Assembly: GCA_014380825.1 (NCBI GenBank)
Contig: JACMJD010000223.1
Span: forward strand, 1 to 9,361
DNA length: 9,361 bases
DNA from: Phycisphaerae bacterium
GTDB lineage: Bacteria > Planctomycetota > Phycisphaerae > Tepidisphaerales > Tepidisphaeraceae
Direction: 5' to 3'
Program-made: the position numbers and the translations under genes
Part shown: one piece after another, positions 1 through 5,465 of the stretch
Numbering within the stretch: position 1 is the stretch's first letter
Layout of the letters: each line of letters starts with the position of its first letter
The notes under the pieces: generated by a model
The model's database searches: none
Told to the model about the DNA's origin: nothing
What the model saw: the letters and a program-made list of their open reading frames with translations, nothing else

Positions 1-636
1 AAGAGCCTTCGCTCGCGCGAAGGCCCCTCACCCCAACCCTCTCCCGGCGTACCGGGCGAGGGGGTAAGCGCGGAAGGCCCCGGCGGAGCTGGCGCGAGTG
101 GCTTCGATTCGATCGAATTTATCGTGCAGACAAATCCCGGCCTTTCGCCGCAGCCGCTCCGCAAGATTGCCTCGGGTGGCGAGCTGTCACGCATCATGCT
201 GGCGCTCAAAGGCGTGATCGCCCAGGGCGATCGAGTCTCCGTCCTCGTGTTCGATGAAATCGATGCCAACGTCGGCGGACGCCTCGGCGCGGTGATCGGC
301 CAGAAGCTCCGGCAACTGGCGGCGCATCACCAAGTGTTGTGCATTACGCATCTGCCGCAGATCGCGTGTTACGCCGATCAGCATCTCACCGTCCGCAAAC
401 AGATCGTCGACGATCAGACGCGAACCAGCGTTCGACAAGTCGAAGGCGATGAACGACTCGAAGAATTAGCCGAAATGATCGGCGGCGAGCGCATCACCGA
501 GACGACGCGCGCGCAAGCACGGGAGTTGCTGTCCACCGCGACGACATCAGCACCCGTCGATAGCGCAGCAGCACCACGGGCAGTCGCGTCCGCTCGACGC
601 GCTCGGCCGCGGTCGAGTCGGACGCCACGGTCGTAA
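1..636 (+). CDS. recN: DNA repair protein RecN, C-terminal part (5' end outside window)
   Basis: This is the C-terminal ATPase head of RecN, an SMC-like protein that acts in recombinational repair of double-strand breaks. The frame is open from base 1, so the gene starts upstream of the window; an internal GTG at 124 is not a real start. In window residue numbering, IEFIVQTNPG is followed by the ABC signature SGGELSR (58-64), Walker B VLVFDEID (D85, E86) and the H-loop CITHLPQIA (H117). The last 35 or so residues (after ARELL) are a Ser/Ala/Arg-rich tail beyond the usual RecN end. Unusually, roughly the first 26 codons read through a palindromic repeat and give a Pro/Gly-rich stretch (PSPQPSPGVPGEG), lengthening the loop before the signature motif. 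The TAA stop lies 7 bp from the end of the convergent DUF488 gene. Family identity is very secure. Confidence 0.95.
   Translation, partial: KSLRSREGPSPQPSPGVPGEGVSAEGPGGAGASGFDSIEFIVQTNPGLSPQPLRKIASGGELSRIMLALKGVIAQGDRVSVLVFDEIDANVGGRLGAVIGQKLRQLAAHHQVLCITHLPQIACYADQHLTVRKQIVDDQTRTSVRQVEGDERLEELAEMIGGERITETTRAQARELLSTATTSAPVDSAAAPRAVASARRARPRSSRTPRS
5..65. repeat. Tandem palindromes inside recN, translated in frame
   Basis: Two hairpins lie side by side. The first is GCCTTCGC/GCGAAGGC (5-12 with 17-24), a perfect 8-bp stem with a 4-nt loop. The second pairs CCCTCTCCCGG (37-47) with CCGGGCGAGGG (52-62), 11 bp with one mismatch and loop CGTA. The block around CCCTCACCCCAACCC resembles a palindromic sequence I recall as recurrent between genes in several GC-rich bacterial phyla; that is memory, not a search. 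It contains no stop in the recN frame. Its left boundary may lie outside the window. Confidence 0.7.
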
Positions 637-643
637 CCCGCTC

Positions 644-1036
644 TCAAACGGCAGTGCCTTCGTAACTCTTTTGTATGAGTTCTTTCAATAGGCTTCGATG
701 ACATCGCGCATTCCGCTCGCACGACGACGAACACAACAGCGTGATCTGCTCGCCGTTCTTTACGCGCTCGGCGAGCTGCGCGATCGCATCCTTCTGATCG
801 CGCATCTCGCGCAGATACGTTGTCCGATAGCTGTTCCAATCCAGCGGCTGCCCACCGTGCTTTCCATAGGCGGCGGCGTGCAGCTCTTTGCTGGGACCGA
901 GGTTTGGGTTCCACACGTGCCAGTTTTCTTCGGACTTGGGCAAGCCCCGCGGACGATAGCGGCAGATCAGGATGCGCGTGCCATCACCCGGCTCGACCGG
1001 ATCGTTCCAGCGCTTGGTACGAATCTCAGCAGGCAT
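644..1036 (-). CDS. DUF488 domain protein
   Basis: This encodes a 130-residue soluble protein of the DUF488 family, whose biochemical role is not established. Family features visible here are RILICRYRPRG near residues 21-31, the WNPNLGPSKEL segment (42-52), and the C-terminal TLLCSSSC....CHRSLLKEL (99-120), in which C102, C106, C112 and H113 could form a metal or redox site (inference). The ATG at 1036 is preferred over a TTG two codons upstream because the family begins shortly before the RYRPRG block. It starts 8 nt after the histidine kinase stop codon with no Shine-Dalgarno sequence, so it is probably translated by coupling as the third gene of the two-component operon. It ends 7 bp from recN, tail to tail. 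Confidence 0.85.
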   Translation of the reverse strand: MPAEIRTKRWNDPVEPGDGTRILICRYRPRGLPKSEENWHVWNPNLGPSKELHAAAYGKHGGQPLDWNSYRTTYLREMRDQKDAIAQLAERVKNGEQITLLCSSSCERNARCHRSLLKELIQKSYEGTAV

Positions 1037-1044
1037 GTTCAATT

Positions 1045-2505
1045 CTAGCGCGCATCATCGATGGGAATAGCGATCGTCACGCGCGTTCCGCCGCCTTCGC
1101 GGCTTTCGATGTTGACGTGCCCGCCGTGGGTGGCGGCGATGGATTTGACGATCGCCAGGCCCAGTCCGGCGCCGCCGGTGTTTTTAGAGCGATCGTTGGC
1201 AACGCGATACAAGCGATCGAACACGTGCGGCAGATGTTCCTTAGGGATGCCCACACCCGTGTCGGCCACGTCGATTTGCAGCGTGCCATTGAACCGTGAT
1301 GCGCCAACGCTGATCTTCCCGCCCGCGGGCGTGTGTTTGATCGAATTGTCCAGCAGGTTGCCCACCGCGCGCTGAAACAGCGTGCGGTTCAGGTTCACAG
1401 CCAGCGGCCCGTCGACGTTTACATTGATGGTCACGCCCGCATCCGTGGCCGACGCTTCGTAAAACTCCGCAACGGTCGCCAACTCGTGGCGGAGGTCGAG
1501 CGTTTCCCGCGCCACCTGATGTCGCGGATCTTCCGCGCGGGCCAGGAACAACAGGTTCTCGATGATGTGTGTGAGCCGCACGCACTCTTCGATGTTGGAC
1601 GACAGCGCCTCGTGATATTCCTCCCGCGAACGCGCCTTGGTCAGCGCGACTTCTGCCACGCCGCGCAGGTTGTTCACCGGCGTACGCAGCTCATGGGCGA
1701 TATCGGCGCTGAACCTGCTGACGCGAGCGAATGAATCCTGCAAGCGATCGAGCATCTCGTTGAATTCACCGGCAAGCGATTGCAGCTCGGCGGGCATCTT
1801 CCGGGATTCAATTCGGGCGTCGAGCGTGGTCGAGCGAATCCGCCGCGCGATATCGGTGACCTGCATGATCGGGCGAATCCCGCGCCGGGCGATCTCGTAG
1901 CCGATCGCGATGCAGAGGATCAGCGCGGCGCTCATCGCCACCCAGAGCCGCTTTCGATAAGCGGCCAGCAGGATTTCCTGCGGGCCCAGCGCCAGCGCGA
2001 CCTGAACTGAGTACGGTTTTCCGTCGTCCACGCCGGCTGGGCGCGGCGCGAGCATGGACAGTACGCGATAGCGATCGCCATTCGACGTCGTCGCGATCGA
2101 CGCTTCCACCGAGTCATCGTCGATCGAAATCGGCGGCGGAAAATCCAACTGCGGCATGTGCGCGTTGACGGGATATTCCGCCCGCACGCGGCCGGCGCCA
2201 TCGACCATTCGCAGGTAAACCGGCGTGTGATGTCGCTGCGGGGTGGAATCTGCAATTGACTGGATTTCCTGCGGCGGGCCGGTCAGCGTGGCCAGCAGTT
2301 GACGCACCTCGTTGGCGCGATCCAGCAGCACTCGATCGTTCTCAAAATCCAGACTGCGTTCCAGCGTCAGATACAGCAGCACCGAGGCTGACAGGATAAT
2401 GATGAACGCGGAAACCGCGTACCAGGTGGTGAGTCGCGCCGCCAGCGACCAGGGCGCACGGAGAAATCGGAATGGACCAGGTTCAGTCGCGTTCTTCGAG
2501 GACAT
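1045..2505 (-). CDS. CusS-like heavy-metal-type sensor histidine kinase
   Basis: This 486-residue membrane sensor kinase phosphorylates the regulator encoded just upstream. Domain order: TM1 about 24-47, periplasmic sensor region 48-186, TM2 about 187-207, HAMP linker about 208-262, H-box [12 protein letters not shown] with H271 as phospho-acceptor, N-box NLLDNSIKH (383-391), G1 box DTGVGIP (415-421), F-box region FDRLYR (429-434) and G2 box [12 protein letters not shown] (444-455). All catalytic motifs are intact. The architecture and the partner regulator place it with CusS/CopS-type kinases that sense copper, silver or other metals. The periplasmic part contains H92-H93 and H116-M117, possible soft-metal ligands (inference; signal not provable here). 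The ATG at 2505 lies 23 nt inside the regulator gene, with GAGG 8 nt upstream. Confidence 0.93.
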   Translation of the reverse strand: MSSKNATEPGPFRFLRAPWSLAARLTTWYAVSAFIIILSASVLLYLTLERSLDFENDRVLLDRANEVRQLLATLTGPPQEIQSIADSTPQRHHTPVYLRMVDGAGRVRAEYPVNAHMPQLDFPPPISIDDDSVEASIATTSNGDRYRVLSMLAPRPAGVDDGKPYSVQVALALGPQEILLAAYRKRLWVAMSAALILCIAIGYEIARRGIRPIMQVTDIARRIRSTTLDARIESRKMPAELQSLAGEFNEMLDRLQDSFARVSRFSADIAHELRTPVNNLRGVAEVALTKARSREEYHEALSSNIEECVRLTHIIENLLFLARAEDPRHQVARETLDLRHELATVAEFYEASATDAGVTINVNVDGPLAVNLNRTLFQRAVGNLLDNSIKHTPAGGKISVGASRFNGTLQIDVADTGVGIPKEHLPHVFDRLYRVANDRSKNTGGAGLGLAIVKSIAATHGGHVNIESREGGGTRVTIAIPIDDAR

Positions 2506-3157
2506 ATCCGACGCCTCGAACTGTGTGAATCAGCTTCTTCTCGTACGGGTCATCCACCTTCGAACGCAGCCGCCGAACGTGAACGTCCACGACGTTCGTC
2601 TCGCTGTCGAAATTCATGTCCCACACTTGCTCGGCGATCAGCGTGCGCGAAAGAACTTCCGATGCGTGCCGCGCCAGCAGGCTGAGCAGGGCAAATTCCT
2701 TCGGCGTGAGATCCAGCCGCTTGCCGGCGCGATGCGATTTGTGCTTGCGGAAGTCGATCTGCAGATCACCGATGGATAGCTCATCCGATTCCCGCGTCGG
2801 CCCGCGGCGAAGAATCGAGCGCACGCGCGCAAGCAGTTCCGAAAACGCGAATGGCTTAAGCAAATAATCATCGGCGCCGAGTTCCAAACCCTTCACGCGA
2901 TCCTGCACCGAATCGCGCGCGGTCAGAAACAGGATCGGCGTCTGCTTACCAGCCGAGCGCAAACCTTGTGCGACCGACCAGCCGTCGCGCTGCGGCAACA
3001 TCACGTCAAGGATCACCAGGTCGTAATGCGCGCCCTTGGCGAGATGAAATCCATTCTCGCCGTCGTTGGCGACGTCCACAACGAAACCGTTCTCCTGCAA
3101 ACCCTTGCGGAGATAACCGGCAGTTTTTTCCTCGTCCTCGACTACAAGCAGTTTCAT
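2483..3157 (-). CDS. CusR-like OmpR/PhoB-family response regulator
   Basis: This 224-residue DNA-binding response regulator has an N-terminal receiver domain and a C-terminal winged helix. Receiver residues are E7-D8 acidic pocket, D51 phospho-acceptor in VILDVMLP, T79 and K101 in LLKPF. The winged-helix part contains [32 protein letters not shown] and the terminal [11 protein letters not shown], which closely match CusR/CopR regulators rather than PhoB or OmpR proper. The ATG at 3157 gives [12 protein letters not shown], the standard CusR-like start; an ATG at 3166 (MPDMKLL) is possible and longer reading to 3202 is unlikely. It is the first gene of the regulator-kinase-DUF488 operon and overlaps the kinase by 23 nt. 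No copper-efflux or CusCFBA gene is in the window, so its regulon is unknown. Confidence 0.94.
   Translation of the reverse strand: MKLLVVEDEEKTAGYLRKGLQENGFVVDVANDGENGFHLAKGAHYDLVILDVMLPQRDGWSVAQGLRSAGKQTPILFLTARDSVQDRVKGLELGADDYLLKPFAFSELLARVRSILRRGPTRESDELSIGDLQIDFRKHKSHRAGKRLDLTPKEFALLSLLARHASEVLSRTLIAEQVWDMNFDSETNVVDVHVRRLRSKVDDPYEKKLIHTVRGVGYVLEERD
2514..2517 (-). promoter_or_regulatory. Shine-Dalgarno GAGG for the histidine kinase
   Basis: GAGG is located 8 nt before the kinase ATG and lies within the 3' end of the regulator gene. It is one of few recognisable ribosome binding sites in the window and supports the overlapping start at 2505 and translational coupling. Confidence 0.5.
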
Positions 3158-3164
3158 GTCAGGC

Positions 3165-3170
3165 ATAATA
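3165..3170 (-). promoter_or_regulatory. Candidate -10 box TATTAT for the two-component operon
   Basis: On the minus strand TATTAT (5 of 6 to TATAAT) ends 7 nt before the ATG at 3157. Transcription would then begin at or next to the start codon, giving a leaderless mRNA. No convincing -35 hexamer is found 16-18 nt upstream. If this box is used, the alternative ATG at 3166 would lie upstream of the transcript and could not be used. Confidence 0.3.
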
Positions 3171-3221
3171 GTACCGGGGAAAAGTTGAAAAGGCATGGTC
3201 ACGACATCAAATACGGTAGTC

Positions 3222-3235
3222 CGTCAAGTATGACG
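3222..3235. promoter_or_regulatory. Small inverted repeat, possible operator
   Basis: CGTCA-AGTA-TGACG is a perfect 5-bp inverted repeat centred about 70 bp upstream of the regulator start, and a third CGTCA occurs at 3263-3267. The position suits an autoregulatory site for the adjacent CusR-like regulator, but the sequence does not match the E. coli CusR box as I remember it. The call rests only on symmetry and location. Confidence 0.22.
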
Positions 3236-3271
3236 AATTGAGCGGATAAGCGGTTACGTATGCGTCATTTA

Positions 3272-3364
3272 GGTGTGGTTATTGGTGAGCGGTTGTTGGT
3301 TATTGGGGCAGACGCGAATTCTTGCGCGCGACCATCAATAACGAATAACCATTAACCAATCACC
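3272..3364. repeat. Imperfect AT-rich palindrome between thioesterase and regulator genes
   Basis: The left arm (about 3272-3308) carries two copies of GGTTATTGG and the right arm (about 3332-3364) carries the complementary AATAACC and AACCAAT blocks, so the arms pair imperfectly around a GC-rich loop near 3309-3331. It is more AT-rich than its surroundings and directly abuts the thioesterase stop codon. It resembles GGTTATTGGT-type dispersed repeats I recall from other genomes (unverified). It may help to end the thioesterase transcript, although no T-run follows. The rest of 3158-3271 holds only the regulator promoter region. Confidence 0.55.
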
Positions 3365-3769
3365 TCAACTCCGGATCAACCCTTCCGGAATCTTGATCAA
3401 CTCCCCGTCGCGGTTCACACACGCGATCGTCGTCTTCGCGTCGGCGACCAAAACATTGCCGCGACGAAGCTCGTAGGTGTGATCGAAACGAACGTGCGTC
3501 TGCTTGACGACGCGGGTGAGCAGAATGAGCTCATCATCGAACTTCGCCGGCGCCCGATAGTTCACTTCCGCTTTGACGACGGCGAAGAACACGCCTTCGC
3601 GCTCCAGCGCCGCGTAGTCATGCCCGAGATTTCGCAGTAGCTCGATTCGGCCCATCTCGAAATATTGCAGGAACCGGCTGTGATGCAGATACGACATGCT
3701 ATCGCATTCGGGATATCGAACCCGGATCGTGATCGTGTGCTGAATCTGCGGCGGCGGCGCGCGATGCAT
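3365..3769 (-). CDS. Acyl-CoA thioesterase, YbgC/FadM-like hotdog fold
   Basis: This 134-residue cytoplasmic protein of the 4HBT hotdog superfamily most likely hydrolyses acyl-CoA thioesters. The active-site region is RVRYPECDSMSYLHHSRFLQYFEMGR (residues 16-41, written here only as motif parts: RVRYPECD, then FLQYFEMGR); D23 corresponds to the catalytic Asp of the YbgC motif. The segment FFAVVKAEVNYRAPAKFDD (61-79) and the FDHTYEL strand (95-101) also fit the fold. Where many homologues have GVVYH after the Asp, this one has SYLHH, so substrate preference may differ. The ATG at 3769 gives a normal family length. An open frame continues upstream but there it only shadows the acetyltransferase gene. 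It begins 35 nt after that gene and is probably cotranscribed with it. No Shine-Dalgarno sequence is visible. Confidence 0.88.
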   Translation of the reverse strand: MHRAPPPQIQHTITIRVRYPECDSMSYLHHSRFLQYFEMGRIELLRNLGHDYAALEREGVFFAVVKAEVNYRAPAKFDDELILLTRVVKQTHVRFDHTYELRRGNVLVADAKTTIACVNRDGELIKIPEGLIRS

Positions 3770-3804
3770 GAGCGCAGGGTAAAGCGCATGGCTGGAAATG
3801 CAAT

Positions 3805-4350
3805 TCAGTGCGTCGCGGTCAGATCCTTTGCCATCTTGATGGCCGGCAGGATCGAACCATCCGGAATGGGAATATCCAGCGGCTCGATGCGACGATATCC
3901 GCAAGCGGTGTATAGCGGCTCGCCGGGCAGCGTCGCGACGAGCTCGAGTTTTGTGAATCCGGCCTCGCGAGCCGCGCGTTCGCAGGTTTGCAGGATCGCG
4001 CGGCCAATCCCGCGCCGGGCGAAACCCGGATGGACGAAGAACGCGCGGATTCTGGCAGCGTCGCGTTTCGGATCGAGCAGCGCGTCGGTCTTGTCTTTGA
4101 AGCCGGTGCCGTCGCCGCCGAACATTGTCTTTCGTTTGCTCCATCCGCCACAGCCGGCGACGTAGTTATCAACCTCGGCGACGAGATAAGTTCCGTCGGC
4201 GATCAATTGCCGGTCCACGCCATATACATGCCCAACCGCGCGATCGATCTGTGCAGGCGTGTAGAACCCTTTGCTCAGTTCGCGTGCCGCGCGTGGGATC
4301 AGATCGGTCAGTGCGTCGATATCAGCGATTGTCGCAAGTCGAATTCGCAT
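3805..4350 (-). CDS. GNAT family N-acetyltransferase
   Basis: This 181-residue enzyme transfers an acetyl group from acetyl-CoA to an unidentified acceptor. It begins IRLATIADIDALTDLI as GNAT proteins often do. Motif A is IRAFFVHPGFARRGIGRAIL (101-120), where RRGIGR (112-117) is the pyrophosphate-binding loop, and the C-terminal LYTACGYRR (146-154) is the usual motif-B end. The ATG at 4350 is chosen because the frame upstream of it reads through the palindrome at 4368-4445, which would add a meaningless N-terminal extension containing GHRGTEDTEK. The acceptor substrate cannot be inferred. It is the first gene of a pair with the thioesterase and is divergent from the pseudouridine synthase gene. 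Confidence 0.92.
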   Translation of the reverse strand: MRIRLATIADIDALTDLIPRAARELSKGFYTPAQIDRAVGHVYGVDRQLIADGTYLVAEVDNYVAGCGGWSKRKTMFGGDGTGFKDKTDALLDPKRDAARIRAFFVHPGFARRGIGRAILQTCERAAREAGFTKLELVATLPGEPLYTACGYRRIEPLDIPIPDGSILPAIKMAKDLTATH

Positions 4351-4367
4351 GGGAAAAATGCGATTTA

Positions 4368-4445
4368 GCCACAGAGGCACAGAGGGCACAGCGAAGAAAC
4401 AGAAATACGTTCTGTATTTCTCTGTATCCTCTGTGCCTCTGTGGC
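4368..4445. repeat. Long palindromic repeat with perfect 18-bp arms
   Basis: GCCACAGAGGCACAGAGG (4368-4385) is the exact reverse complement of 4428-4445. Inside lies a second stem, AGAAATAC (4401-4408) with GTATTTCT (4414-4421), loop GTTCT, so the element can fold into one long cruciform or RNA hairpin. It fills about half of the divergent intergenic region 4351-4509. The arm sequence resembles a repeat I recall as common in other bacterial genomes, where it produces spurious HRGTEDTE peptides (memory, not searched). It carries no coding sequence of its own and no flanking direct repeat that I can see. Confidence 0.85.
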
Positions 4446-4495
4446 CAATCATCTTCGCATCTGATTCGAGCGCGTGCAAAAATGGTCGAGCCGGT

Positions 4496-4501
4496 CATAA
4501 T
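4496..4501 (+). promoter_or_regulatory. Candidate -10 box CATAAT for the pseudouridine synthase
   Basis: CATAAT (5 of 6 to consensus) ends 8 nt before the GTG start at 4510, which would produce a leaderless or nearly leaderless transcript. No good -35 element is found. It lies outside the palindrome at 4368-4445. Confidence 0.28.
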
Positions 4502-4509
4502 CGGCCGCC

Positions 4510-5358
4510 GTGAAAGAGCGCATTCAGAAAGTCTTGGCCAACGCGGGTGTCGCTTCTCGGCGCGCGATTGAGGAGATGGTGCAGCAGGGGCGCGTGGCCG
4601 TGAACGGGCGGGTGATGGTCGATCTGCCGGTCATGATCGATCCGGAGCGCGATAAAGTCACCGTTGATGATGAACTGGTTAAAATTCGCTCCGAGTACGG
4701 TAAGGGCGCGCAGCCGCCGGTGTACATCATCATGAATAAACCGAAGGGCGTTTACACGACCAACGTTGCGCAAGGCGAGCAGACGCGTGCGATCGATCTG
4801 CTGCCGCCGGATTTCAAGCAGCGCGTGTACCCGGTGGGGCGGCTGGATGCGGATTCGCAAGGACTGCTTCTCCTCACGAACGACGGCGAGCTGACCAACA
4901 AACTCACGCATCCGCGCTACGGCGTGGCCAAGACTTATCGCGCGGTGATGGATGGATTCGTCACGGGCGAAAAAATCGAAGAACTGAAGCGTGGCGTGTG
5001 GCTGGCCGACCCGCACAAGGGCGGGTTCAAGACGAGCAAGGCGCACATCGAAGTCGTTCGGAGAAGTCATCAACGCACGACGCTGGACATCACGATGGGC
5101 GAAAGCCGCAATCGACAGATTCGGCGCATGCTCGCGAAGGTCGGCCACAAGGTGCGCGATGTGACTCGAATCAAGTTCGGCCCGATGGAGCTCGGCACGC
5201 TCAAGCCCGGACAATCGCGATTGGTCATGCCGCGCGAGCTGAAAGCACTGCGATCGGCGGCGTCGAAGAGTGATCGCGACGGTGAGCGCGAGGGCAAAAC
5301 ACCTGCGACGACGGCGACGCCCGCGCGCCGTCATGAAAAAAAGAACCCGTCATCCTGA
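4510..5358 (+). CDS. rluB: rRNA pseudouridine synthase, RluB/RsuA family
   Basis: This 282-residue enzyme isomerises a specific uridine to pseudouridine in ribosomal RNA, most likely 23S (RluB, U2605 in E. coli numbering). An N-terminal S4 RNA-binding domain (RIQKVLANAGVASRRAIEEMV, about 4-50) precedes the synthase domain with MNKPKG (75-80), the catalytic loop GRLDADSQGLLLLTNDGEL (110-128; D113 catalytic) and SRNRQIRRML (199-208). The tail after residue 250 is Lys/Arg/Ser-rich and low in complexity, as is common in RluB. The start is GTG with no Shine-Dalgarno sequence; it matches the usual MKERIQKVLA beginning. The last two serine codons and the TGA stop are part of the palindromic repeat that follows. 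RsuA or RluE/F subfamily cannot be fully excluded, but the length and tail favour RluB. Confidence 0.92.
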   Translation: MKERIQKVLANAGVASRRAIEEMVQQGRVAVNGRVMVDLPVMIDPERDKVTVDDELVKIRSEYGKGAQPPVYIIMNKPKGVYTTNVAQGEQTRAIDLLPPDFKQRVYPVGRLDADSQGLLLLTNDGELTNKLTHPRYGVAKTYRAVMDGFVTGEKIEELKRGVWLADPHKGGFKTSKAHIEVVRRSHQRTTLDITMGESRNRQIRRMLAKVGHKVRDVTRIKFGPMELGTLKPGQSRLVMPRELKALRSAASKSDRDGEREGKTPATTATPARRHEKKNPSS

Positions 5359-5416
5359 GGTACTCCGAAGGATTTCGACTGCCGAACCGAGATGCTTCGG
5401 AGTCCCTCAGCATGAC
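5349..5416. repeat. Palindromic repeat overlapping the 3' end of rluB
   Basis: The left arm (5349-5370, beginning GTCATCCTGAGG) and right arm (5395-5416, ending CCCTCAGCATGAC) are reverse complements over 22 bp with two mismatches, around a 24-nt loop that can itself partly pair (ATTTCG with CGAGAT allowing G-U). It includes the rluB stop codon at 5356-5358. It resembles a dispersed intergenic palindrome I recall from acidobacterial and planctomycete genomes (not searched). It may also act as a transcription attenuator or 3' stabiliser between rluB and the next gene. The remaining gap 5417-5465 shows no clear promoter. Confidence 0.82.
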
Positions 5417-5465
5417 ACGCTTGCACGGACGATGTCCGCGCTCGTAACGGAGCAAAAGCCATCCC

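Noticed and set aside
414..914. 166-codon minus-strand open frame spanning the recN end and DUF488
   Set aside because: It overlaps two recognised genes in other frames and has no recognisable domain.
3770..4144. N-terminal extension of the thioesterase frame to 4144
   Set aside because: The upstream part is Arg-rich and overlaps the acetyltransferase gene; the hotdog domain starts normally from the ATG at 3769.
4368..4445. Palindrome as an intrinsic terminator or CRISPR repeat
   Set aside because: There is no T-run after either arm and it is located between divergent starts; there are only two inverted arms and no spaced direct repeats.
4351..4479. N-terminal extension of the acetyltransferase to 4479
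   Set aside because: The added residues are the translation of the 4368-4445 palindrome, and the GNAT domain begins at MRIRLAT.
4495..5334. 279-codon open frame on the minus strand
   Set aside because: It is antisense to the pseudouridine synthase, rich in Arg/His/Leu as expected from a high-GC shadow, and matches no family I recognise.
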